A DNA stretch of 64,000 nt. Origin: Cryobacterium arcticum (GTDB lineage: Bacteria; Actinomycetota; Actinomycetes; Actinomycetales; Microbacteriaceae). The notes beneath the pieces were generated by a model, which worked only from the letters and a program-made list of their open reading frames with translations, was not told where the DNA came from and did no database searches. The position numbers were made by a program, and so were the translations under genes. The stretch covers positions 1,639,844-1,703,843 of the forward strand of contig NZ_QHLY01000012.1 in the NCBI RefSeq assembly GCF_003185895.1, read 5' to 3'. This document shows positions 17,184 to 26,464 of this stretch, piece after piece (within the stretch, counting starts at the first letter, position 1; each line of letters opens with the position of its first letter).

Positions 17184-17765
17184 TTACCAGACGATCGCGG
17201 CGGAGTCGGCGGAGAGGTTGGCCGGCAGGCTCGCGCGCACGAGCGGCAGGCCGCGGCGGATGGCCTGATCGATGCGTTCGCTGAGCTCGGCGTTGGTCAC
17301 CTGGTAGTTGGTGAAGTCACTGTCCTTGGCGTAGACGCCGATCGGCAGGGTGAGCGCCTGGAAGAAGCTGAACAGGGGCCGGAACTGGTGCTCGAGGATG
17401 AGCGCGTGCCGGTCGCTGCCGCCGGTCGCGGCCAGCAGCACCGGCTTGTCCACCAGGGAGTACTGCTCGACGAAGTCGAAGACGTGCTTGAACAGCCCTG
17501 TGAACGACGCCCGGTACACCGGCGAGGCCACAATGAGCAGGTCGGCACCCTCGATGCGCTGCAGGTCGGCCTCGGCTGCCGGCGAGAGTTCGTCTCGGCG
17601 CAGCGCCCCACTGAATTCGCGGCCCACCTGGCTCAGCTCGATCAGGTGCACGCTGATCGAGAGTTCACGCTCGAGCGCGTCGAGAATCGCCCGTACCAGC
17701 GCGGTGGTCTTCGAGGGCGCGTGCAGGCTGCCGGAGACGGCGACAACGTTCAGGGTGTACGACAT
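17184..17765 (-). CDS. NADPH-dependent FMN reductase, MsuE-like
   Basis: 193 residues of the flavodoxin-like FMN reductase family. The phosphate-binding loop SGSLHAPSKT is at 11-20 and the ASPVYRASFTGLFKHVFDF segment lines the flavin site. The length and the DKPVLLAATGGSDRHALILE block match MsuE/SsuE-type reductases, which supply reduced FMN to two-component monooxygenases. No such monooxygenase is adjacent here, so the partner is unknown. The gene stands alone between pnuC and a pair of palindromes. Confidence 0.88.
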   Translation of the reverse strand: MSYTLNVVAVSGSLHAPSKTTALVRAILDALERELSISVHLIELSQVGREFSGALRRDELSPAAEADLQRIEGADLLIVASPVYRASFTGLFKHVFDFVEQYSLVDKPVLLAATGGSDRHALILEHQFRPLFSFFQALTLPIGVYAKDSDFTNYQVTNAELSERIDQAIRRGLPLVRASLPANLSADSAAIVW

Positions 17766-17881
17766 GCTTCGACGCTAGGTGGGCACTGCGGATGCCGCCA
17801 CTCCCGCCGACACATGACGTAAGACGGCGGATGCGCCCTGCGCCACCGCATCCGCTGCCCGCGCCGCTCGGGCATCCGCCG

Positions 17882-17934
17882 AGTTGCGGCAAAACGCCCT
17901 TTCAGGCTCCCTCAAAGGGCATTTCGCGGCAAGT
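17882..17934. repeat. 53-bp palindrome, family D copy 1
   Basis: The outer arms AGTTGCGGCAAA and TTTCGCGGCAAGT enclose an inner stem GCCCTTT / AAAGGGC. It is the same length as copy 2, which starts 20 bp further on, and shares its outer arms but not its inner stem. Confidence 0.82.
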
Positions 17935-17954
17935 GGGCGCAGCGCACTGCACCG

Positions 17955-18007
17955 ACTTGCCGCAAACGGCCCCTTCAGTGGTGCGGAAGGGGCCGTTCGT
18001 GGCAAGT
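17955..18007. repeat. 53-bp palindrome, family D copy 2
   Basis: The outer arms ACTTGCCGCAAA and TTCGTGGCAAGT enclose an inner stem CGGCCCCTTC / GGAAGGGGCCG around an 8-base loop. It lies immediately 3' of the aldo/keto reductase gene, where it may also act as a transcription barrier. Confidence 0.85.
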
Positions 18008-18025
18008 CGATGAGGCTCGTGAGGG

Positions 18026-18868
<843 letters not shown>

Positions 18869-18930
18869 CTAGGGACGCGGCGCCGTCGGCGCACGTCACG
18901 CGTGCCGAGAGCGTAATCCGGAGGACGGCT

Positions 18931-19050
18931 CGCGAGGTCTCGACAAGTTCGACCAGCGGGGCGGTCACGACCCGAATGCACGTCGCGAGGTCTACTTCGA
19001 CAGGCTCAGCACGGCGTCGACTAGCTCGACCAGCGAAGCGCGCGACCTCT
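18931..19050. repeat. dispersed Microbacteriaceae-type repeat (CTCGACAAGTTCGACCAGCG)
   Basis: Two GCGAGGTCT blocks are followed by CGACAAGTTCGACCAGCG and CGACTAGCTCGACCAGCG, ending in CGCGCGACCTC, which pairs back to the first block. Read on the minus strand it gives the chance peptide LVELVETSR, which recurs in many annotated actinobacterial proteins. Its right end touches the stop codon of the ABC permease at 19050. Confidence 0.75.
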
Positions 19051-19877
19051 CAGCGGTAGCGGCGGCCCTCGTCGCGGCGGAAGAGCAGCAGCGCCAGGGC
19101 GAAGGTTGCCGCGGTCCAGGCCAGGATGCCGATCCACACCCACGGCTCCAGCTCACCGCCCTGCACGGCCCAGATCACGAACTCCCGGGCCTGCCGGGAG
19201 GGCAGGAACTTCGACAGGGTGTCGAGCCAGTCGGCGAAGAGGTACGGCGGCAGGAACAGCCCGCCGGCGAACGCCAGGCCGAACATCACGATCTGCACCA
19301 CGGCGATGGCGGCCTTGGACGACATCGAGTAGCCGATCGAGATGCCGATGAACATGAACGGCAGCGCCGAGATGCCCAGCGCCACTATCCCCGCAAGAAC
19401 ACCCAGTACGGATGCCTCCGCCGCGGTGAACAGAGCACCGATCGCGATCACCGGCAGGATCGACGCGAGGCCCATCAGCCCGGTCGAGCAAATCTGCCCG
19501 AGCACGCGGGAGACGCCCGGCACCGGCAGGGTGCGCAGGTACGGGTCCCACGGTTGCTCCCGGTTGGCCGCGATGTTCAGGCCGAAGCTGAACAGCGAGT
19601 TCGACATCAGCGCGAACACGCTCAACGCGATCACCGCCTGGGTGGCGAACTCCGGGTTGTCGGCGATGGCGCGCTGCGGCACGACGAAGAACAGCAGCGA
19701 TAGTCCGGGAAACACGAGCGACCCGATCAGGGCGGCCGGAATGCGGAACGTCTCGAGGAGGATGATCCGGGCGTGCAGCAGCGTGAGCGCCAGGATGCCC
19801 GTGCGGCTTCCGAGAGTCGGCCGCCGGGTGGGCGTGCCCGGAGCGGTGCCGGCCGGGGTGGGGGTGAGGGTGCTCAT
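19050..19877 (-). CDS. ABC-2 type transporter permease
   Basis: 275 residues. A cytoplasmic Pro/Thr-rich leader is followed by six membrane segments of the ABC-2 exporter fold. The start overlaps the ATPase stop by 4 bp (ATGA). With the ATPase it would form an exporter; the cargo (drug, lipid or peptide) is not indicated by sequence. It is the last gene of a four-gene operon whose first gene is preceded by a palindromic operator. The 3' end abuts a dispersed repeat. Confidence 0.88.
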   Translation of the reverse strand: MSTLTPTPAGTAPGTPTRRPTLGSRTGILALTLLHARIILLETFRIPAALIGSLVFPGLSLLFFVVPQRAIADNPEFATQAVIALSVFALMSNSLFSFGLNIAANREQPWDPYLRTLPVPGVSRVLGQICSTGLMGLASILPVIAIGALFTAAEASVLGVLAGIVALGISALPFMFIGISIGYSMSSKAAIAVVQIVMFGLAFAGGLFLPPYLFADWLDTLSKFLPSRQAREFVIWAVQGGELEPWVWIGILAWTAATFALALLLFRRDEGRRYR

Positions 19878-20803
19878 CGGTGCATCTCCTTCTGGGCGAT
19901 CTGGGTCGACGAAGCGGCCGCATCCGTCGCCCCGGTCAGGGTGAGGAAGGCTTCTTCGAGGGTGGCGCCGCGCACCGTGAGGCCGGCGAACGGAATGCCG
20001 GAGCGCACCAGCTCCTCGATCAGGCGGTCGCTGTCGGTGGCGTAGAAGGTGGTGGCGCCGTCGTCGCCGGTCTCGCGGGCCACCACGCCGGGCAGGCCGC
20101 TCACCCGGTCGGGGTGCTCGGTGACCAGGCGCACCTGCCGCAGCGAGACCTGGTTGATCACGGCCGACACGGTGTCGTCGGCGATCACCCGGCCGTGGGC
20201 CATCACCACCACGCGTTCGGCGAGCGCCTCGATCTCCTCGAGGTAGTGGCTGGTCACCACCACGGTGGCGCCCCGGTCATGCTGACGGCGCACGGCGTCC
20301 CATAGGGTGCGCCGGGCATCCACGTCGAGTCCCGTGGTCGGTTCATCGAGCAGCACCAGACGGGGCTGGCCCACGAACGCGAGCGCCACGCTGAGCCGGC
20401 GCTTCTGCCCACCGGAGAGGGCCCCGGTCTGCCGCTTGAGCACTTCCCCCAGCCCGAATTCATCGGCCACGGCCGCGGTCGTCAGAGGGTGCTCGAAGTG
20501 CCGCCCGACGAAGTCGATGACCTCGCCCACCCGAAGGGTCGGCGGCAGCGCGGTCTCCTGCGGGGTGCAGCCGAGTTTCTGCCGGGTGCGGTAGTCGCCG
20601 GGCGACCCGCCGAACAGCGAGACGGTGCCGGAACTCGGCCGGCGCAGGCCCTGCAGCATGGTGAGCACGGTGGACTTGCCGGCGCCATTGGGGCCGAGCA
20701 GGCCCAGGATGCTGCCGGAGTGGATGTCGAGGGTGACGTCGTCGACGGCGAGCACCTCGCCGAAGCGGCGGGTGACGGCGTCGAGCCGGGCGAGAACGGT
20801 CAT
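19874..20803 (-). CDS. ABC exporter ATP-binding protein
   Basis: 309 residues from ATG 20803, chosen because it overlaps the regulator stop by 4 bp. The open frame runs far upstream through the regulator in another phase. Walker A GPNGAGKS, signature LSGGQKRR, Walker B LVLLDEPTTGLD and the H-loop SHYLEE are all intact. A C-terminal regulatory section of about 80 residues resembles DrrA-type drug-exporter ATPases. It pairs with the ABC-2 permease immediately downstream. Confidence 0.92.
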   Translation of the reverse strand: MTVLARLDAVTRRFGEVLAVDDVTLDIHSGSILGLLGPNGAGKSTVLTMLQGLRRPSSGTVSLFGGSPGDYRTRQKLGCTPQETALPPTLRVGEVIDFVGRHFEHPLTTAAVADEFGLGEVLKRQTGALSGGQKRRLSVALAFVGQPRLVLLDEPTTGLDVDARRTLWDAVRRQHDRGATVVVTSHYLEEIEALAERVVVMAHGRVIADDTVSAVINQVSLRQVRLVTEHPDRVSGLPGVVARETGDDGATTFYATDSDRLIEELVRSGIPFAGLTVRGATLEEAFLTLTGATDAAASSTQIAQKEMHR

Positions 20804-21096
20804 GCGGATTCTCCCAACAGTGCACGGAGGGCTTCCAGGTAGTCCTCGAAGGCACGCCGGCCCGAGCGGGACAGCGCGAGGTACGTGACCGGTGTGCGGC
20901 CCTGGTGCGACTTCACGACGTCGACGTAGCCGGCATCTTCGAGCTTGCGCAGATGCGTAGACAGGTTGCCGGCGGTCATGCCGAGCAGCTCCTGCAACCG
21001 GGGAAAGGCGATCTGGTCGCCGACCGGCAGAGTGGCGAGGGTGGCGGTGATCTTGAGCCGGGCGGATGCGTGGATCACCGGGTCGAGTTCGTCCAT
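20800..21096 (-). CDS. winged-helix transcriptional regulator of the ABC operon
   Basis: 98 residues, a single winged-helix domain. The LLGMTAGNLSTHLRKLEDAGYVDVVKS stretch is the helix-turn-helix (MarR/ArsR-like 'HTH_27' type), followed by a wing with TYLALSRSGRRAFEDYL. It lies between the membrane protein (2-bp gap) and the ATPase (4-bp overlap). Small regulators of this type usually control their own operon. The ACTTTGT-aac-ACAAAGT palindrome over the first gene's promoter is the likely target. The inducing signal is unknown. Confidence 0.88.
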   Translation of the reverse strand: MDELDPVIHASARLKITATLATLPVGDQIAFPRLQELLGMTAGNLSTHLRKLEDAGYVDVVKSHQGRTPVTYLALSRSGRRAFEDYLEALRALLGESA

Positions 21097-21098
21097 GG

Positions 21099-21746
21099 TC
21101 AACGCCCCTGCCGGCGCCGCACCGCCAGGGTGCCGGCGGCGATGAGGAACGCCCCACCGACGCCGAGGGCGAGGACGAGGTCGTTGCCGGGCGACCCGGC
21201 GAAGGCGGAAGCCGCGCCGACCGCGAGCAGCACCAGCCCGAGCACCAGCTGGGAGATGTTGCGCCAGAGCGCGGCACCGCCGAGGTAGATGGTGCCGCAC
21301 ATCAGGGCGTACGCGGCCGGAAAGTACAGGTTTGCCAGCTCGGGCGAGAGGCCCTGGCTGATCAGGCCGGTGCCGAGGATCGCGAACGCGGTGCCGCAGG
21401 CCGTCCAGGAGAGCCCGTAGACCGCGCCGGAGAACACCGAGGCGCCGCGCACCCCACGGTTGATCCGCACGCCGAGCACGGCCGACGCCACGATCGACGC
21501 CACCAGCATCACGATGAACACTGGTGTGGCCACGTAGGCCGGGATGGTGAACCACGGGTTCCCGTCGGCGTCGCCCGACCAGAGGGCGAGGAAGCCGACG
21601 AACCAGGTGATGCCCCAGATGAGATACATCCAGATCACCGGGGTCTGTTGGGCGTTCAGCACTTGCCGCTGCTGCCCCTCGAGCAATGCGAGCGTGGCCC
21701 GGGGGTCGCCCAGCGGTTCGTCGGCATCCATCGTGTTGTTGTTCAT
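21099..21746 (-). CDS. membrane protein, first gene of the ABC exporter operon
   Basis: 215 residues from ATG 21746, with a hydrophilic N-terminus and about six membrane segments. Family function is not established. Proteins of this kind are often found beside the winged-helix regulator and ABC-2 transporter pair. I chose 21746 because a TTGTGC / TACAAA promoter with a 17-bp spacer places the transcription start on that ATG. The longer frame to 21779 would start inside the promoter. Confidence 0.75.
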   Translation of the reverse strand: MNNNTMDADEPLGDPRATLALLEGQQRQVLNAQQTPVIWMYLIWGITWFVGFLALWSGDADGNPWFTIPAYVATPVFIVMLVASIVASAVLGVRINRGVRGASVFSGAVYGLSWTACGTAFAILGTGLISQGLSPELANLYFPAAYALMCGTIYLGGAALWRNISQLVLGLVLLAVGAASAFAGSPGNDLVLALGVGGAFLIAAGTLAVRRRQGR

Positions 21747-21750
21747 GTCT

Positions 21751-21767
21751 ACTTTGTAACACAAAGT
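21751..21767 (-). promoter_or_regulatory. palindromic operator and promoter of the ABC exporter operon
   Basis: ACTTTGT-AAC-ACAAAGT overlaps the -10 hexamer (TACAAA, 21758-21753 on the minus strand). The -35 TTGTGC lies at 21781-21776, 17 bp away. A third half-site, ACTTTG, sits at 21768-21773. Repression by the operon's own winged-helix protein is inferred. Confidence 0.75.
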
Positions 21768-21832
21768 ACTTTGCAGCACAACGGTTCGGCTCGAAGTGGG
21801 GCAACGCCGTGAGGCAATAACATGGAGGGCTA

Positions 21833-24800
21833 ATGATTCCCGTCAAGATCACCTTCCCGCCCGAGTTGCCGATCAGCCAGCGCCGCGACGACATCGCGCG
21901 CGCCATCCGCGACAACCAGGTCGTGATCGTGGCCGGATCGACCGGCTCGGGCAAGACCACCCAGCTGCCCAAGATCTGTCTGGAGCTGGGCCGGGAGTCG
22001 ATCGGCCACACGCAGCCGCGCCGGCTCGCCGCGCGCACCATCGCCGAGCGCATCGCCGAGGAACTCGGCCAGGAGGTCGGCGAACTCGTCGGCTACCAGG
22101 TGCGCTTCACCGACCGGGTCGGCGCCGATACCCGCATCAAGCTGATGACCGACGGCATCCTGCTCAACGAGATCCACCGCGACCGGATGCTGCGCAAGTA
22201 CGACACCATCATCATCGACGAGGCGCACGAGCGCAGCCTCAACATCGACTTCCTGCTCGGCTACCTGCAGCAGCTGCTCCCCCAGCGCCCAGAGCTCAAG
22301 CTGATCATCACCAGCGCCACCATCGACCCGGCCAGCTTCGCCAAGCACTTCGCCGCCGCCGACGGCACCCCGGCGCCCATCATCGAGGTCTCCGGCCGCA
22401 CCTACCCGGTGGAGATCCGCTACCGCCCGCTTGTGGCCGAGGCCCCGATCGACGACGAAGACGAGCTGTCGGATGCCGCTCCCACCGTGGACCGCGACTA
22501 CATCGAGGGCATCTCCGCCGCGCTCGACGAGCTCGAGCAGGAGTCCAACGGCGACGTGCTGGTGTTCCTCTCCGGCGAGACCGAGATCCGCGACGCCGCC
22601 GACGCCCTGCAGGGCAAGTTCGCCTCCCGCGACCGCACCAGCCCCACCGAGGTGCTGCCGCTCTACGGCCGGCTCTCCTCCGCCGACCAGCACAAGGTCT
22701 TCCAGCCCTCCACCGTGGCCGGGGTGCGCCGCCGCATCGTGCTGGCCACCAACGTGGCCGAGACCAGCCTCACCGTGCCGGGCATCCGCTACGTCATCGA
22801 CGCCGGCACCGCCCGCATCAGCCGGTACAGCGTGCGCTCCAAGGTGCAGCGGCTGCCGATCGAGGCCATCGCGCAGGCCTCCGCCAACCAGCGCTCGGGC
22901 CGGTCCGGCCGCACCAGCGACGGCATCGCCATCCGGCTGTACAGCGAAGAAGACTTCACCCGCCGGCCGGAGTACACCGAGCCGGAGATCCTGCGCACCA
23001 ACCTGGCCGCGGTCATCCTGCAGATGATCTCGCTGGGCCTGGGCGACATCGCGCAGTTCCCCTTCCTCACCCCGCCGGACTCGCGCAACATCAAGGACGG
23101 CCTCGACCTGCTCACCGAGCTCGGCGCTGTCAAGGCGATCGTGGCGCCGAGCGGCACCCCCAGCGAAGACCCGAGCCAGGCCGGCGGCCGCTCCGGTCGT
23201 GACGGTGGGCGCGGGCGCGGCGGGCGGGACAGTTCCGGGCGCAGCGGCGGCCGGATGGCCGTGACGGCCGGCACACACAGCCTCACCCGGGTGGGCCAAC
23301 AGCTCGCCCAGCTGCCCATCGACCCCCGGTTCGGCCGCATGGTGATCGAGTCCAAGACGCAGGGCACCAGCCGCGAGGTGATGGCCATCGTGGCCGGCCT
23401 CACCATCCAGGACGTGCGCGAGCGGCCGCTGGAGCGCCGCGGGTCCGCCGACGAGAAGCACGCCCGGTTCGCCGACCCCACCAGCGATTTCCTCTCGCTG
23501 CTCAACCTCTGGAACTACCTCGAGACGCAACAGAAGGAGCTCGGCTCGAGCGCGTTCCGGCGGCTGTGCAAGAACGAGTTCCTCAACTACCTGCGAGTGC
23601 GCGAGTGGCAGGACGTCTACAAGCAACTCCGCCAGCTGGCCAAGCCGCTGGGCCTGCACATCGGCGACCCGAGCGTGAACCCCGACGGCATCCACCGCTC
23701 GATGCTCTCCGGCCTGCTCTCGCACATCGGCCTCAAGGACGTGGCCAAGAAGGACTACATCGGCGCCCGGCAACAGCGGTTCGTGCTATTCCCCGGCTCC
23801 GCCCTGGCCAAGAAGCAGCCCAACGCCGTGATGAGTGCCGAGCTGGTGGAAACCAGCCGGCTGTTCGCCCGCATGAACGCCGTCGTCGACCCGGCCTGGG
23901 CCGAGCAGCTCGCGGGCGACCTCTGCAAGCGCTCGTATTCCGAGCCGCACTGGGAGAAGAAGCAGGGCGCCGTGGTCGCCTACGAGCGGGTCACCCTCTA
24001 CGGCGTGCCGATCGTGCCGCGCCGCCGAGTGCAGTTCTCTAAGGTCGACCCGGCCTACGCTCGCGAGCTGTTCATCCGGCACGCGCTCGTCGACGGCGAG
24101 TGGGACCTCGACCGGGTCGACCAGCGGGTCACCGCGTTCGACCGGGCCAATACGGCGCTCCGCAAGGAGCTGGCCGAGCTCGAGGAGCGCACCCGGCGCC
24201 GCGACATCCTCTTCGACGACGAGGCTGTCTTCGAGTTCTACCACCGACGTATTCCCGCTGAGGTATGTAGCACGCGCACCTTCGAAACCTGGTGGCGTGT
24301 GGCCCGCGTCAAGACGCCGGACCTGCTCACCATGACCGCCGAGGCGCTCGTCCCCGAGGATGCGCCGGAGATCGACGAGTCGCTCTTCCCACCGTCGTGG
24401 CAGCAGCGCGACCAGCGCTTCGCACTGAGCTACCGGTTCGAGCCCGGCGAAGAAGACGACGGCGTGACCGTGCAGATTCCGCTGGCGTTGCTCGCTCGCG
24501 TCTCCCCCACCGGTTTCGACTGGCAGGTGCCGGGCCTGCGCGCAGACCTCGTCACCTCGCTGATCAAGTCGCTGCCCAAGGCCATCCGCCGCAACGTCGT
24601 GCCCGCCGCCGACTGGGCGGTGCGCCTCCTCGCCGAGCTGCCGCCCGCACCCGGCGTAGTGGCTCCCACGAGCGGTGCCCCCATCGGCGCCGGGGCGGAA
24701 CCGGCCGACCCCTCCTTTGCCGAGACCCTCGCCGCCCTCATCCAGCGCCTCACCTACGTGCCCGTGACCGTGCAGGACTTCGACCTCTCCCGGGTGCCCG

Positions 24801-25813
24801 CGCACCTGCGCATGACGTTCCGGGTCGTCGACGAGCGCGGCAAGAGCGTCGCCTCGGGCAAGGACCTCACCGAGCTGCAGCGGCGCCTGGGCAACAAGGT
24901 GCGCGAGTCCGTGGCCAAGGCCTCCGCCGCCACGCCGAAGAACGCGATCGAACGCACCGGCCTCACCACCTGGGACTTCATCGAGCTGCCCCGGTTCATC
25001 GACACCAAGCAGGGCGACAACACCATCCGCGGCTACCCCACCCTGATCGACGAAGGCACGTCGGTGGCCATCCGCATGATGAGCACCGCCGAGGAGCAGG
25101 CCCGCACGCTGCCTGGCGGCGTGCGCCGGCTGTTGCTGCTGGCGACGCCATCACCCGTGGCCTACGTGCAACAGCACCTCAAGGGCGGCGAGAAACTGTC
25201 GCTGGCCACCAGCCCGTACCGCTCCACCCAGGCGCTGTTCGACGACTGCCTCGCGGCCGCCGTCGACGACGTGCTCTACCGGGTGCGCCCCGACGGCCAG
25301 GTGTTCATGAAGGCCGAGTTCGACACCATCCGCGACCGGGTCTCCGGCGTGGTGATGGACTCGATGTTCGAGACCGTCGGGCTCGTCGCCCGGGTGCTCA
25401 CCGCCTCCCGCGCGGCCGACAAGGCGCTCAAGGCTTCCACCAGCATGGCCCTGCTGGCCGCGCTCACGGATGCCCGGGAGCAGCTGAACGGGCTGGTCTA
25501 CCCCGGTTTCGTCAGTGCCACCGGGCTCGCCCAGCTGCGGCACGTGCCACGGTATCTCGGCGGCATCACTGCCCGCATCGAGAAGCTCCTCGACAACCCC
25601 AACCGCGACCGGGTGTGGATGAACGAGGTGCAGGCGGCCACGGTCAAGTTCACCGACGCCGGCGGGCGCATTCCGCTGCCGGCGGATGCCGCGCCGAACC
25701 TCGTGCGTGCCCGCTGGATGATCGAGGAGCTACGCATCAGCCTGTTCGCCCAGGAACTGCGGGCGGCGGAGTCCGTCTCCCTGCAGCGAATCCAGAAGGT
25801 CCTCGCGAGCTGA
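21833..25813 (+). CDS. hrpA: ATP-dependent RNA helicase HrpA
   Basis: 1326 residues, the usual length of HrpA. DEAH-box motifs: Walker A GSTGSGKTTQ, motif II DEAH (in IIIDEAHERSLN), motif III SAT, motif V TNVAETSLTVPG, motif VI QRSGRSGR. The HA2 and OB-fold regions and a long C-terminal DUF3418 domain follow. HrpA works on stalled or collided ribosomes and mRNA processing in other bacteria. Residues 450-475, between the second RecA domain and the winged helix, are an Arg/Gly-rich insertion. A ribosome site GGAGGG precedes the ATG. The stop is 7 bp before palindrome B1. Confidence 0.95.
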   Translation: MIPVKITFPPELPISQRRDDIARAIRDNQVVIVAGSTGSGKTTQLPKICLELGRESIGHTQPRRLAARTIAERIAEELGQEVGELVGYQVRFTDRVGADTRIKLMTDGILLNEIHRDRMLRKYDTIIIDEAHERSLNIDFLLGYLQQLLPQRPELKLIITSATIDPASFAKHFAAADGTPAPIIEVSGRTYPVEIRYRPLVAEAPIDDEDELSDAAPTVDRDYIEGISAALDELEQESNGDVLVFLSGETEIRDAADALQGKFASRDRTSPTEVLPLYGRLSSADQHKVFQPSTVAGVRRRIVLATNVAETSLTVPGIRYVIDAGTARISRYSVRSKVQRLPIEAIAQASANQRSGRSGRTSDGIAIRLYSEEDFTRRPEYTEPEILRTNLAAVILQMISLGLGDIAQFPFLTPPDSRNIKDGLDLLTELGAVKAIVAPSGTPSEDPSQAGGRSGRDGGRGRGGRDSSGRSGGRMAVTAGTHSLTRVGQQLAQLPIDPRFGRMVIESKTQGTSREVMAIVAGLTIQDVRERPLERRGSADEKHARFADPTSDFLSLLNLWNYLETQQKELGSSAFRRLCKNEFLNYLRVREWQDVYKQLRQLAKPLGLHIGDPSVNPDGIHRSMLSGLLSHIGLKDVAKKDYIGARQQRFVLFPGSALAKKQPNAVMSAELVETSRLFARMNAVVDPAWAEQLAGDLCKRSYSEPHWEKKQGAVVAYERVTLYGVPIVPRRRVQFSKVDPAYARELFIRHALVDGEWDLDRVDQRVTAFDRANTALRKELAELEERTRRRDILFDDEAVFEFYHRRIPAEVCSTRTFETWWRVARVKTPDLLTMTAEALVPEDAPEIDESLFPPSWQQRDQRFALSYRFEPGEEDDGVTVQIPLALLARVSPTGFDWQVPGLRADLVTSLIKSLPKAIRRNVVPAADWAVRLLAELPPAPGVVAPTSGAPIGAGAEPADPSFAETLAALIQRLTYVPVTVQDFDLSRVPAHLRMTFRVVDERGKSVASGKDLTELQRRLGNKVRESVAKASAATPKNAIERTGLTTWDFIELPRFIDTKQGDNTIRGYPTLIDEGTSVAIRMMSTAEEQARTLPGGVRRLLLLATPSPVAYVQQHLKGGEKLSLATSPYRSTQALFDDCLAAAVDDVLYRVRPDGQVFMKAEFDTIRDRVSGVVMDSMFETVGLVARVLTASRAADKALKASTSMALLAALTDAREQLNGLVYPGFVSATGLAQLRHVPRYLGGITARIEKLLDNPNRDRVWMNEVQAATVKFTDAGGRIPLPADAAPNLVRARWMIEELRISLFAQELRAAESVSLQRIQKVLAS

Positions 25814-25819
25814 CCGGCC

Positions 25820-25880
25820 CGCGAGCCGTGAGTTAAGCCCCAAAACGCGCGGGTTTTAGGTGCTTATCTCACAGGTCGCG
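25820..25880. repeat. 61-bp palindrome, family B copy 1
   Basis: Outer arms CGCGAGCCGTGA and TCACAGGTCGCG; inner stem AAGCCCCAAAAC against GGTTTTAGGTGCTT. The right half encodes the last residues and stop of the marR-type gene, whose frame ends at 25856. Confidence 0.9.
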
Positions 25881-26332
25881 GAGTCGTCGGGATTCGATAG
25901 GGCGCGGGCTACCTCGTTCAGGGAGGCCACCTGGGCGGGGCTCAAGCGGTCGAAGACGAGCTTGCGCACCTGGGCGACGTGCCCGGGCGCTGCCGCCACC
26001 AGCTTGGCCATGCCCGCCTCGGTGAGCGTCGCCAGCACCGCCCTGCGGTCATCCGGCGCCATCTGGCGGGTCACGTACCCGGCGGCCTCCAATCGGGCCA
26101 CGATGCGCGACAGCCTCGACTGCGAAGTGTTGGCGGAGGTCGCGAGCTCAGTCATGCGCATGCTGCGGCCGTCTCTTTCCGAGAGTATGACCAGCACCAT
26201 GTAGTCCGCCATGGCCAGGTCCGAGTCGCGCTGCAACTGCGAGTCGAGGGCGGTCGGCAGCAGGAACAGCACCCCGGCCAGGGCTTTCCACGCCTCCAGC
26301 TCGTCGGCGTTCAGCCACTGCGGTTCGTCCAT
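25856..26332 (-). CDS. MarR-family regulator divergent from DoxX
   Basis: 158 residues, winged-helix MarR protein. The recognition helix region is TSANTSQSRLSRIVARLEAAGYV and the wing has the DDRR signature (APDDRRAVLATLT). MarR dimers bind palindromes and respond to phenolics or oxidants. It is divergent from a DoxX gene, and the shared intergenic DNA has AAGTAGTT / AACTACTT half-sites, so control of the DoxX gene and itself is likely. The last residues and stop codon lie inside a 61-bp palindrome, an unusual C-terminus created by the repeat. Confidence 0.92.
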   Translation of the reverse strand: MDEPQWLNADELEAWKALAGVLFLLPTALDSQLQRDSDLAMADYMVLVILSERDGRSMRMTELATSANTSQSRLSRIVARLEAAGYVTRQMAPDDRRAVLATLTEAGMAKLVAAAPGHVAQVRKLVFDRLSPAQVASLNEVARALSNPDDSATCEIST

Positions 26333-26355
26333 GTGCCTACCCTACCGAGATTTAC

Positions 26356-26403
26356 TTGACAGAGAAAGTAGTTCGCGATAGTTTATTTGACGCGGCAACT
26401 ACT
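26356..26403 (+). promoter_or_regulatory. doxX promoter with inverted half-sites
   Basis: TTGACA at 26356-26361 and TAGTTT at 26379-26384, 17 bp apart. AAGTAGTT (26367-26374) and its reverse complement AACTACTT (26396-26403) flank the -10. They are candidate MarR half-sites, though the 21-bp gap is wide for one dimer. Confidence 0.6.
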
Positions 26404-26464
26404 TCCGCTGCAATCATCATCTCGTTCGGCGTCTTCCGGGGCCGGCATCAACACAGGAGTCCCC

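Noticed and set aside
21830..23773. A 647-codon open frame on the minus strand opposite hrpA
   Set aside because: It is an antisense shadow of a long high-GC gene. Its product is low-complexity Val/Gly/Asp/Leu sequence without motifs, while the plus strand has all DEAH helicase motifs.
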